A stretch of 64,000 nt of DNA from Paractinoplanes aksuensis (GTDB taxonomy: Bacteria; Actinomycetota; Actinomycetes; Mycobacteriales; Micromonosporaceae). The DNA is taken from assembly GCF_024137025.1 (NCBI RefSeq), contig NZ_JAMYJR010000037.1, positions 100,589 through 164,588 on the forward strand. The letters run 5' to 3'. Made by a program: the position numbers and the translations under genes. Below, piece after piece: positions 42,184-50,718 of the stretch. Below the pieces are notes generated by a model. The model saw nothing but the letters and a program-made list of their open reading frames with translations. It was not told where the DNA came from and did not search any database. Numbering within the stretch: position 1 is the stretch's first letter; each line of letters begins with the position of its first letter.

Positions 42184-44253
42184 CTAGCTGCCGATTCGTC
42201 CGCCGTCGAGGCGCCAGGTGACCACCACCGCCGGTTTCGCGTAGTCGCCGTCGGGCCAGGTCGAGGCCGGGTTGTCCACGGTGGCGCCGGTCATCTCGCC
42301 CGGGTGCTGCACGGCCACGAAGACCGAGCGGTCGTCGCCGGTGATGAACGGCCCACATGTCTCGGCCCCCGGCGGCACAGTGAGGAACTGCTTGAGATGA
42401 CCGCGCTCGGGGCCCTCGATCGCGGTCGCGAACAGCCCGTCGTTGCTGTTCAGCTGGTTGCCGTCAGTCGAGATCCAGAGGTTGCCGGAGCTGTCGAAGG
42501 CGACGTTGTCGGGGCACGAGATGGGCGACACCTTGGTCTTGTCGTAGCCCGCGAAATAGGTGGCCGGGTCGGCCGGGTCGCCGCAGACGATCGGCAGCGA
42601 CCACGTGAAGGAGTCGCCGGTGTGGTCTCCGCGGTCCTCGACGATCTCGAAGATCTGGCCGTGCTTGTTGGCCGTCCGCGGGTTGGCCTCGTCGACACCG
42701 GGATAGGTGCCGACGCCCCGGTTGGTGTTGTTGGTGAGAGCGGCATAGATCTTGCCGCTCTGCAGGCTGGGCTGGACGTCCTCGGGCCGGTCCATCTTGG
42801 TCGCGCCGACCTTGTCGCCGGCCTCGCGGGTGAACGTGAGCACCTCGATGGCGGTCATCCCGGGGACGTACGACGTGTTCCCCGAGACGAGCTTGATCCA
42901 TCGGCCCGTACCGTCGAAGGCCCCGTCGGACGGGAGCCGGCCGGTGCCGTCGATCTCGGCCGGCGGGCTGTCGCCGGTGAGCTTCGCGACATAGAGTGTG
43001 CCCGATTCGAGCAGGGTCAGGTTGTGCTTGCGGTCGCCCGGGCGGTAGCGCTTGTCGGAGACGAACTTGTAGAGGTACTCGAACCGCTCGTCGTCACCCA
43101 TGTACGCCGCGACCTGCCCGTTCCTGGCCACGATGACGTTGGCGCCCTCGTGCTTGAAGCGGCCCATCGCGGTGTGCTTGCGCGGCAGCGCGCCCGGTTC
43201 CAGCGGGTCGACCTCGACGATCCAGCCGAAGCGGTTGGCCTCGTTGGGGTGCTTGGCCAGGTCGAACCGCTCCTGGGCACGCTCCCAGCGCCGCGACCCG
43301 CTGGGGTAACGGGCGGTGGTCAGGATGCCGTAGCGGTTGAGCCGGGCCTTGGCCGCCTCGGGCACGGCGTCGCCACCCACGAAGTACTGGTTGAAGTTCT
43401 CTTCACCGGAAAGAGCCGTGCCCCACGGCGTCAGGCCGCCCGCGCAGTTGTTCAGCGTCCCGATGATCGTCTTTCCCTGGGGGTCGGCCACCGTACGCAA
43501 CAACGGCGTCCCAGCCGCCGGGCCGTCCGCCCGGAACGGCGTGGCCAGCATGGTCAGCCGCTTGTTGTACGGCAGTCGCTTTCCCCGTACGGCCTGCCAC
43601 TGCCCGGTGCGGCCGACCCGCTCGATCTCGACCACCGACATGCCGTGGGCGGCCATCGCGGCCCGCACCTGATCGACGCTCAGCGCCTCGTGCGTGGTGA
43701 AGCCGGGGAACATCAGTTCCTCGTTCGTGTACTCGTGATTGGACACGAGCAGGGCCCGGCGGTCGCTGCCCGGGAACGGCACGACACACAGGAAGTCGTT
43801 GTTGTAGCCGAACTGCTTCGACTGGCTCTCACCGGTCTGGTGCTCGAGGTCGAAGGCGGGGGCGCCGGGCAGCACCGGGTCGCCCCAGCGAATCACCAGC
43901 GCGTGGTCGTAGCCGTTGGGCACGAGCACGGTGTCGATCTCGTTGGGCGGGATCGGCTTGAAAGTGAGGGCCTTGCCGGTGGCTGGGGCCGGGGCGGCCG
44001 AGGTGGAGGGCGCGGCGCCTGCCGGGACCGCCGAGCCACCCACTCCCAGCACCAGGGCGCCCGCCCCGCCGGCGGTGAACAGGCCACGCCGGCTGACCGC
44101 GGCGTTGACGATGTCACCGAAGTACGAATTGTCCGACCGGTTGGGCGCCGGGTGATCGCAAGCGTTGCCGCACCGGTAGAGACAGGTCATCGCATCGCGC
44201 CCACCGCCATGACGGCCGAGCAGCGGTAAAAGTCGACGTTCAGGATCGGGCAT
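42184..44253 (-). CDS. PhoX-family alkaline phosphatase (second of a tandem pair)
   Basis: 689 residues, closely similar along its whole length to the downstream PhoX: the same Cys-rich opening (MTCLYRCGNACDHP), twin-arginine leader (VSRRGLFTAGGAGALVLG) and catalytic signatures (NHEYTNEELMFPG, NNCAGGLTPWGTALSGEENF, MDRPEDVQPS). The ATG at 44253 has GGAGG seven bases upstream. Only 28 bp separate it from the stop of the EAL-domain gene, but a PHO-box-like repeat overlaps that stop, giving it its own promoter. Most sequence differences lie in the leader and linker; catalytic residues appear kept in both copies. Confidence 0.93.
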   Translation of the reverse strand: MPDPERRLLPLLGRHGGGRDAMTCLYRCGNACDHPAPNRSDNSYFGDIVNAAVSRRGLFTAGGAGALVLGVGGSAVPAGAAPSTSAAPAPATGKALTFKPIPPNEIDTVLVPNGYDHALVIRWGDPVLPGAPAFDLEHQTGESQSKQFGYNNDFLCVVPFPGSDRRALLVSNHEYTNEELMFPGFTTHEALSVDQVRAAMAAHGMSVVEIERVGRTGQWQAVRGKRLPYNKRLTMLATPFRADGPAAGTPLLRTVADPQGKTIIGTLNNCAGGLTPWGTALSGEENFNQYFVGGDAVPEAAKARLNRYGILTTARYPSGSRRWERAQERFDLAKHPNEANRFGWIVEVDPLEPGALPRKHTAMGRFKHEGANVIVARNGQVAAYMGDDERFEYLYKFVSDKRYRPGDRKHNLTLLESGTLYVAKLTGDSPPAEIDGTGRLPSDGAFDGTGRWIKLVSGNTSYVPGMTAIEVLTFTREAGDKVGATKMDRPEDVQPSLQSGKIYAALTNNTNRGVGTYPGVDEANPRTANKHGQIFEIVEDRGDHTGDSFTWSLPIVCGDPADPATYFAGYDKTKVSPISCPDNVAFDSSGNLWISTDGNQLNSNDGLFATAIEGPERGHLKQFLTVPPGAETCGPFITGDDRSVFVAVQHPGEMTGATVDNPASTWPDGDYAKPAVVVTWRLDGGRIGS

Positions 44254-44273
44254 CGTTGACCTCCATCGACATT

Positions 44274-44291
44274 GATGAACATCAGGTAAAC
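44274..44291 (-). promoter_or_regulatory. PHO box overlapping the upstream gene's stop
   Basis: Minus strand GTTTACC-TGAT-GTTCATC: two 7-mers at 11-bp spacing, each 5 or 6 of 7 to GTTCACC. The spacer TGAT contains the stop codon of the GGDEF/EAL gene. About 20 bp before the second PhoX start. Confidence 0.6.
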
Positions 44292-45967
44292 ACGAAACGA
44301 TGATCGACTGAAGCGCCGGTGAGTTGAGGTTGCAGCTGTTCGGCGGGCTGAGGCCGGTTCAGGTGGTAACCCTGCAGCAGGTCGACCCCGGCCTCGGCCA
44401 GCGCGACGGCGGTCGGCTCGTCCTCGACCCCCTCGGCCACCACCGTGAGGTCGAGCGACCGGGCGATGGCGATCACCGAATGGATGATCGTGGCTCGGGC
44501 CGGGGAGTCGTTCATCCGCATGACGAACGAGCGGTCGATCTTCAGCTCGTCGATCGGCAACTCCGGCAGCAGGCCGAGCGAGGTGTAGCCCGTACCGAAA
44601 TCATCGATGGCGACCCGGATACCCGCCGCGCGGATGGCGGCCAGCCGAGCCGCGGCCTGGTCGGGCCGGGTGAGCACGGCGGTCTCGGTGATCTCGACGG
44701 TGAGCAGGCGGGCCGGCAACTGTTCCAGCTCGAGCAGGGCCAGGATGGTCGGCACGGCCCGGTCCTGGGCCAGGTAGGCCGCCGACAGGTTGACCGACAC
44801 GGGCACGTCGTGCCCGGCCCGGTGCCACTGCGCGGCCTGGTGCAGCGCCTCGGCCAGCACCCAGTCGGTCAGCTCGAGGATCACGTCGGACCGCTCGGCG
44901 TCGGGCAGGAAGACGCCCGGCGGCAGCGTGCCGCGCTGCGGGTGCTGCCAGCGCACCAGCGCCTCGACCCCCTGGATCGCGCGGTCGCCGGTCGCCCGGT
45001 GCAGCGGCTGATAGTGCAGGCGCAGGTGGCCGGCGCCGATGCCGGTGCGCAGTTCGGTCAGCTGCCGCAGGTCGGCGCGCTGGCCGGTGCCGATCTCCGG
45101 GGTCCAGACGACCACGCCGGTGCGGTCCTTCTTGGCGGTGCGCAGGGCCGCGGCCGTACGCCGGAGCACCTCGGACGGGTCCCGCTGGTCGACCACGCAG
45201 ACGCCGGTGCTGGTCTCGACGCTGACCGGCACCCCGTCGACCAGGTGCGGCCCGCGGATGACGTCGGCCAGCCGCCGGGCCAGGCCGGCCGGTCCGGGCA
45301 GCGGCGCCGTGTCGGCCACCAGCACCAGGAACTGGTCCCCTTCGAGCCGGGCGATCAGGTCCCCGGTGCGGCAGGCGGCGCGCAGCCGGGACGCGACCCG
45401 TTGCAGCAACGTGTCGGCGCCGTGCCGGCCGAGCACGTCGTTGATGTCCTGGAAGCGGTCCAGGCCGAGGTGGATGACGGCGGCCAGGGTGCCCGCCTCG
45501 AGGCGCTGGTGGGCTTCGGAGAGCGCGGCCGAGCGGTTGGGCAGGCCGGTCAGCCGGTCGGTGCGGGCCAGCCGGGCGTAGCGGCCGGCCATGGCGATGA
45601 GCAGGCCGTCCACAGGCGCGATGCCGTACCGGCCGTCGGGCCAGCGCACCAGCAGCGGCTCGTCGTGCAGGCCGGGCGGGCGTTCCAGGGCGGCCTCGGC
45701 GGCCAGTTCGATCTCGGTGTCGGCCGGCAGCACCCGGGTCTCGCCGCTCTCGGCCAGCCCGGCCAGCGGACCCGGGTCGTCGACCCGGCGCTCGATGACG
45801 GCCCGTGCCACCAGCGTCGGCCCGGTGCCGGGCCCGGCGACCAGGACGCCGGGCCGCAACGGTTCGGCCCGCAGCTGGGCCGCCACCTCGGCCACCGGCG
45901 TGCGCGCGGACAGCACGGCGGCGGGCAGGGCGATCTCGCCCAGCTTGCGCGGCAGGCGCCCGGTCAC
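44282..45967 (-). CDS. GGDEF/EAL protein with degenerate cyclase site
   Basis: 561 residues, no membrane span. An N-terminal CBS-like regulatory part (about 10-125) is followed by a GGDEF domain (about 135-290) whose signature is EGDQF (209-213) rather than GGDEF, so it is probably not an active cyclase and may bind GTP as a regulator. The EAL domain (about 300-555) keeps EAL (335-337), DDFGTGYTSL, ELKIDRSFV and QGYHLNRP, so it should hydrolyse cyclic di-GMP. The GTG start overlaps the upstream PAS gene's stop (GTGA), which makes the PAS protein its likely sensor. Confidence 0.9.
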   Translation of the reverse strand: MTGRLPRKLGEIALPAAVLSARTPVAEVAAQLRAEPLRPGVLVAGPGTGPTLVARAVIERRVDDPGPLAGLAESGETRVLPADTEIELAAEAALERPPGLHDEPLLVRWPDGRYGIAPVDGLLIAMAGRYARLARTDRLTGLPNRSAALSEAHQRLEAGTLAAVIHLGLDRFQDINDVLGRHGADTLLQRVASRLRAACRTGDLIARLEGDQFLVLVADTAPLPGPAGLARRLADVIRGPHLVDGVPVSVETSTGVCVVDQRDPSEVLRRTAAALRTAKKDRTGVVVWTPEIGTGQRADLRQLTELRTGIGAGHLRLHYQPLHRATGDRAIQGVEALVRWQHPQRGTLPPGVFLPDAERSDVILELTDWVLAEALHQAAQWHRAGHDVPVSVNLSAAYLAQDRAVPTILALLELEQLPARLLTVEITETAVLTRPDQAAARLAAIRAAGIRVAIDDFGTGYTSLGLLPELPIDELKIDRSFVMRMNDSPARATIIHSVIAIARSLDLTVVAEGVEDEPTAVALAEAGVDLLQGYHLNRPQPAEQLQPQLTGASVDHRFVFT

Positions 45968-47421
45968 GACGCCCCCAGCTCGAAGCAGGCGCCTTCGATC
46001 ACCTGCCGTCCGCCGAGCCGTTCCGGGCGCAGGCGCAGCCATAGGCGGCCCGCCTCGAAATCGGCCGGTTCGCCGCCCAGCGCGGTCGCGAACGCGGCCC
46101 GCAACCGCTCGTGGTCGGCCTCGCCGGTCACCGACCGGAAGGCCGCGAGCAGCCCGTCGGCCGGGTCGGCGGCGCCCAGCACGGCCGCGGCGTCCCCGGT
46201 CGAACTGGTCAGCAGCGGGTCACCCAGCGGGCCGGCGACCGCGGTGAACCGGTAGCGGGCGAGGCGACGGGTCAGCTCGTCCAGATCGCGCCGGCCCTCA
46301 GTGGTGTGTTCCTCGGTGCGGTCGAGCACCACTCCGTCGCACAGGGTGGTGCCGTCGGTCAGCCGGTAGAACCGCCCGGCGCCCTGCAGCCGCCGGCGCT
46401 CGCCGTCCGGCCGCACCACCACTCCCTGCCAGCGCCACGGCTCCAGGGTGATCAGCGAGACGTGCATGCCGTCATCCTCGACGGTGTCCAGGACCAGCCG
46501 AGGGTCGGTGATGATCTCATTCGGCTCGAGCCCGTAGATGTCCCGGCAACCGTCCGAGACGAAGGTGAAGGCCTGGCCCCCGTCCGGGGCGAAGCGCAGT
46601 TGGAAGAGCATGCCGGGCGCGTTGTTGACGGTCGCCCGGAACAGCCGCTCGCTCTCGCCGAGCTGGTCCTCGCTGCGGCGGCGGGCGGTGTCGTCGATCG
46701 CGATCGAGCACACGCCGTAGATCGAGCCGTCGGGGTCGATCAGCGGGAAACGGGTCACCACGTACTGGCGGATCTGGTCGCCGAACGGCAGCTCCTCGAG
46801 CGCCGTCAGCGCCTCGCCGGTGCTGATCACGTGCCGGTCGTGCGCCCGCCCGGACGCGGCCACCACCTCGGGCAGCACGTCGGTGTCGCGGTGGCCGACC
46901 AGCTCGGCCGCGTCGACCTGGAAGACCCGCTCGTACTCGCCGTTCACGAACAGGTAGCAGCCGTCGAGATCCTTGGCCGAGATCATGGCTGAGGTGTGCT
47001 CGAGGATGGCGTTGACCAGCGTGGTGCTGCGCTGCAGCTCTTGCTGGGCCTGATGCCAGTCGGTCTGGTCGGAGAGGAACGCGCAGAAGCCGTCGGGCAG
47101 CGGGTCGAGCACCATGGTGACGCGCAGTTCGGCGCCGTCGCGGTGCGAGGCCGGCACCTCGACCCGCATGCCCGTCCACGGCTCGTCCGAGGCCAGCCGG
47201 CGGGCGAACGCCGCCGAGTGGGTCGAGCGCAGAGTGCCCGGCACGAGGGTGTCGGCCAGCGGGCGGCCCACCATCTCGTCCCGGGTCCAGCCGAACAGGC
47301 GCTGGGCCGCGGGGTTCCACTCCCTGATCAGGCCCCGGCGATCGACCTCGACGTAGGCCAGGGAGGTGGCCCGCAGCGTGTCACCGGACGGCGCGACCAG
47401 GGAATTGTCTGCGGTTAACAC
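45964..47421 (-). CDS. Cytoplasmic multi-PAS sensor protein
   Basis: 485 residues with three PAS domains in series (about 15-130: VDRRGLIREWNPAAQRLFGW; 130-255: ISAKDLDGCYLFVNGEYERVF; 265-380: FTFVSDGCRDIYGLEPNEII) and a C-terminal mixed domain of unknown type. No kinase, cyclase or output domain follows in the same protein; the output is probably the GGDEF/EAL protein encoded by the overlapping next gene (GTGA). It may sense a small ligand, redox state or oxygen. The GTG at 47421 is the start. Confidence 0.85.
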   Translation of the reverse strand: MLTADNSLVAPSGDTLRATSLAYVEVDRRGLIREWNPAAQRLFGWTRDEMVGRPLADTLVPGTLRSTHSAAFARRLASDEPWTGMRVEVPASHRDGAELRVTMVLDPLPDGFCAFLSDQTDWHQAQQELQRSTTLVNAILEHTSAMISAKDLDGCYLFVNGEYERVFQVDAAELVGHRDTDVLPEVVAASGRAHDRHVISTGEALTALEELPFGDQIRQYVVTRFPLIDPDGSIYGVCSIAIDDTARRRSEDQLGESERLFRATVNNAPGMLFQLRFAPDGGQAFTFVSDGCRDIYGLEPNEIITDPRLVLDTVEDDGMHVSLITLEPWRWQGVVVRPDGERRRLQGAGRFYRLTDGTTLCDGVVLDRTEEHTTEGRRDLDELTRRLARYRFTAVAGPLGDPLLTSSTGDAAAVLGAADPADGLLAAFRSVTGEADHERLRAAFATALGGEPADFEAGRLWLRLRPERLGGRQVIEGACFELGAS

Positions 47422-47499
47422 GCCCGCTTCATCGGCCGACGGTCGGCGGGCATGAGTGTTTGCCTGCGCAACGTGACTCCCACCTCTCCGCTCCGACTC

Positions 47500-48201
47500 T
47501 CACCGCCGATTGTTGCCGCTCGCCGGAGGGGCTGGGGGTGAAACCGGCGATTGACCGGCCCGGACCAGGCCGGACTCGTAGGCGAAGACGACCGCCTGCA
47601 CACGGTCGCGCAGCCCCAGCTTCATCAGCACCCGGGCCACGTGGGTCTTCACCGTGGCCTCACCCACGGCGAGCTCGGCCGCGACTTCGGCGTTGGACAG
47701 GCCACGGGCCACCAGCCGCAGCACCTCGGCCTCGCGCGGGGTCAGACCGTCCAGCGCGGCCGGCGGTCGCGGACCGGGCTGGCCGGCGAAGGCCGAGATC
47801 ACCCGGGTCGTGACGGCCGGGTCGAGCAGCGCCTCGCCCGACGCGACGACCCGGATCGCGGTGATCAGGTGCTCCGGCGACGACACCTTGAGCAGGAACC
47901 CGCCGGCCCCCGCGCGCAGCGCTCGGTAGAGGTTCTCGTCGCTGTCGAACGTCGTCAGAATGATCACCCCGGGTGGGTGGGGGTCGGCGCGCAGCGTGCT
48001 CGTCGCGGCTAACCCGTCCTGCCGGGGCATGGCGATATCCATCAGTACGACGTCCGGCCGCAGCCGCCGAGCCACGGCCACCGCCTCGGCCCCGTCGCCG
48101 GCCTCGCCCACCACGAGCATGTCGGGCTCGGTCTCGATCACCATGCGCAGGCCGGCCCGGATCATCCGCTGGTCGTCGGCGATCACCACCGAGATGCTCA
48201 T
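47500..48201 (-). CDS. NarL/FixJ-type response regulator
   Basis: 233 residues. Receiver domain (1-120) with phosphoacceptor Asp55 (VVLMDIAMP), acidic pair Asp9-Asp10 and Lys in GGFLLKVSSP; LuxR-type helix-turn-helix at about 150-212 (LTPREAEVLRLVARGLSNAEVAAEL). The ATG at 48201 overlaps the histidine kinase stop (ATGA), so the two are coupled. The target is probably the membrane protein gene divergent from the kinase, by analogy with similar pairs. Confidence 0.95.
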   Translation of the reverse strand: MSISVVIADDQRMIRAGLRMVIETEPDMLVVGEAGDGAEAVAVARRLRPDVVLMDIAMPRQDGLAATSTLRADPHPPGVIILTTFDSDENLYRALRAGAGGFLLKVSSPEHLITAIRVVASGEALLDPAVTTRVISAFAGQPGPRPPAALDGLTPREAEVLRLVARGLSNAEVAAELAVGEATVKTHVARVLMKLGLRDRVQAVVFAYESGLVRAGQSPVSPPAPPASGNNRR

Positions 48202-49301
48202 CGGAGCGCCGCCGCCGGCAGGGGCAGCTGGGCCCGTACGGCAAAACCGCCTTCCCGGCGGGGCTCGGCCGTGAGCTCGCCGCCGAACAGGGTGGCCCGT
48301 TCCCGCATGCCGATCAGGCCCTGACCGCCGGTGCCCACGACCACCGGCCGGCCGTCGTTGACCACCTCGAGGCGCAGCCCGCCGTCCGTGAAGCCGACCG
48401 TGACCTCGACCTTGACCGGTCCGGCATGGCGCAGGACGTTGGTCAGCGCCTCCTGCACGATCCGGTAGGCCGAGACGTCGATCGCGGGCGGCACCGGCCG
48501 CTTCTGCTGGTGCAGGGTGACGGTCAACCCGGCCTCGCGCACCTGCGTGACCAGCTCGTCGAGGCGGTCGAGACCCACCGGCGCCAGGGCCGTGTCGGCG
48601 CCCTCGCCGCGCAGCAGGCCGAGCGTACGGCGCAATTCCCCCACCGCCTCCCGGCCCGACGACTCGATGCCCCGCAACAGCTCGCTGTCGACCGGCAGGC
48701 CCGCGTCGAGCCGGCGGCGCACGGCCCCGGCCTGGACCACCATCACGGTCACGCTGTGGGCCACCATGTCGTGCAGCTCGCGGGCGATGCGGACACGCTC
48801 CTCCATGACCGATTCGCGGGCCTGCTGCTCCCGGACGGCCGCGCTGCGCCGGGCCTGGACCGACAGGGTGACCCCGAGGACGTACGGCGCTATCGGGAAG
48901 AACAGGGCGGCCATCGGATCGCCCGGGTCGTTGGCCAGGTAGACGACGAACGTGGTCGCGACCAGGCCCGCGCCGATCAGGCCGCGCCGCTCGAGGCCGG
49001 TCGGCGGCACGTGGCGGCCCACGGTGTAGATCACGATCATCGTCCCGACCAGCTGCCACAGCCGGAAGTTCACGGTCTGCTCACCGGCCACCACGGCCGG
49101 GCGGTAGAAGAGCGACATCGGCTCGATCACGTGCGGAGCCATGGCCAGCAGCGGCACGAACCGGCGGAGCAGCACGGTGGCCGCGGACAGCACTAGCACC
49201 AGCGGCCACCAGCCGCCCGGCATGGCGATCAGGTATTCCTCGGTCACCGCGAAGAGCACGAAGCCGCCGGTCAGCGCCAGATCGGTGGGTCGCAACCGCA
49301 T
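48198..49301 (-). CDS. Membrane histidine kinase, HisKA_3 type
   Basis: 367 residues. Five to six N-terminal membrane helices (about 8-150) serve as the sensor. The dimerisation domain carries phosphoacceptor His177 (IARELHDMVAHS), and a short HATPase domain follows (EALTNVLRHA; GGQGLIGMRERATLFGG). The ATG at 49301 fits the first helix; a longer frame upstream is not supported. Transmits its signal to the overlapping response regulator gene. Divergent from a membrane protein with about 160 bp between. Confidence 0.92.
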   Translation of the reverse strand: MRLRPTDLALTGGFVLFAVTEEYLIAMPGGWWPLVLVLSAATVLLRRFVPLLAMAPHVIEPMSLFYRPAVVAGEQTVNFRLWQLVGTMIVIYTVGRHVPPTGLERRGLIGAGLVATTFVVYLANDPGDPMAALFFPIAPYVLGVTLSVQARRSAAVREQQARESVMEERVRIARELHDMVAHSVTVMVVQAGAVRRRLDAGLPVDSELLRGIESSGREAVGELRRTLGLLRGEGADTALAPVGLDRLDELVTQVREAGLTVTLHQQKRPVPPAIDVSAYRIVQEALTNVLRHAGPVKVEVTVGFTDGGLRLEVVNDGRPVVVGTGGQGLIGMRERATLFGGELTAEPRREGGFAVRAQLPLPAAALR

Positions 49302-49460
49302 GGGCCGACGGTACGGCGCAGGGGCCGGGGGCCGAACCCGTCCCGAGGATGACAAGCCCTCCACCGCGCGGCGGACACCGGCTCACTCCGCGTAGGGGTT
49401 ACGGCGCGGTCCGGCGTCCCTAGCGTCCTGGTCGTTCCGACCGACGAAGGGGATTTGATC

Positions 49461-50675
49461 ATGTGGCGGAAGGTGGCTGCGGCCAGTCTGGTGCTGGCGC
49501 CGGTGGCACTGGCGGTGTCGACCGGGATCGACCCGGCGCTGGGCGAAGACCAGGGGTACGGGGTGTACCGGGCGCATCCGGAGGCGACGCAGTGGCACTC
49601 GTTGCTGCTGCACTGGGCCTGGGTGCTCTGTGTGCCCGGCTTCCTGGGGCTGCTGGCCCTGGTGCGCCGGCGCGGAGCGATCCTGGCCGGGATCGCCTGG
49701 GTGGCGACAGTGCTCGGGCTGGTCACGTTCTCGGCACTGATGGCGGCCGACTTCGGTTTGCTCAGCCTGGAGCAGCAGCCCGGGCTCACTGATGCGCAGT
49801 TGACGGCGTACGACGACCGGATCGGCGCCATGCCGTGGGCGGTGTGGGGGTGGCAGATCCCCGGGATCGCCGGCTGGGCGGTGGCGCTGATCGTGACGCC
49901 GCTGGCCGCGGTCCGGGCCGGGGTGATCAACTGGTGGACGGCCGGGCTGGCCCTGCTGGGGACGGCGCTGTACCTGCTGTTCGCGATCTCGCCGGTGCCG
50001 CTCAGCCTGACCGGGCCGGTGGTGCTCGTGGTGGCGTACGCGATGGCCGCGCGTCAGATGCTGCGGTTCACTTCGGACGGACCGGACGTGTTCGGCGCCT
50101 TCCGCCACCACGCCGGCCGAATCTGCCTGGTCGCGGCGCCGCTGTCGTTCGCGGTCGGGATGGCCACCGTCCCGCTGCCCCAGGCCAGCGCGTTCTTCCT
50201 GCACTTGGCGTGGGTGTTGTTCATCCCGGCCGTGCTCACGGTGGCCGCCCGCGGCGGTCGGTTCACCCGGGTGGTGTCGGGCCTGGCCGTGCTGGGCCTG
50301 ATCCACTTCAGCGCGCTGATGTTCGGCGACTACCTGGACCTGGCCGCGCGGCAGGCGCTGGGCGACGCGGTGGCCGACCGGGCGGCCGACCTGACCGGCG
50401 GCTACGTGACGTTCACGCTGGGCTGGGTGCTACCCGGCATGGTGCTCACGTTCCTGGGCCTGATCCTGGTTGCGGTCGGGGCGGCCGTGGACCGCCTGGT
50501 CCGCTGGTGGGCGCCGGCGCTGGTGGTGGCCGGGTTCGCCGGGTTCTTCCTGCTCGGCCTGGGCCCGATCGGGGTCGTCGGCCCCCTCGTGCTGGTGGCC
50601 GGGTTCGGGTCGATGGCCGTCGCGCTCGGCACGCCCACCCCCACTCGTGGCGAGCCCGTCGCAGTGTCCTCCTAG
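49461..50675 (+). CDS. Polytopic membrane protein of unknown function
   Basis: 404 residues with about eleven or twelve hydrophobic helices in two similar halves. Charges are few; a motif FSALMAADFGLLSLEQQPG in the first half and FSALMFGDYLDLAARQALGD in the second suggest an internal duplication (FSALM(A/F)(A/G)D in both). No transporter family recognised. The ATG at 49461 has AAGGGGA eight bases upstream. It lies divergent from the two-component system and may be its target or reporter of membrane state. Confidence 0.75.
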   Translation: MWRKVAAASLVLAPVALAVSTGIDPALGEDQGYGVYRAHPEATQWHSLLLHWAWVLCVPGFLGLLALVRRRGAILAGIAWVATVLGLVTFSALMAADFGLLSLEQQPGLTDAQLTAYDDRIGAMPWAVWGWQIPGIAGWAVALIVTPLAAVRAGVINWWTAGLALLGTALYLLFAISPVPLSLTGPVVLVVAYAMAARQMLRFTSDGPDVFGAFRHHAGRICLVAAPLSFAVGMATVPLPQASAFFLHLAWVLFIPAVLTVAARGGRFTRVVSGLAVLGLIHFSALMFGDYLDLAARQALGDAVADRAADLTGGYVTFTLGWVLPGMVLTFLGLILVAVGAAVDRLVRWWAPALVVAGFAGFFLLGLGPIGVVGPLVLVAGFGSMAVALGTPTPTRGEPVAVSS

Positions 50676-50718
50676 TACCTTCAGGGGAACACCACCACGG
50701 CCCCCGGAGTCCCCCGCG

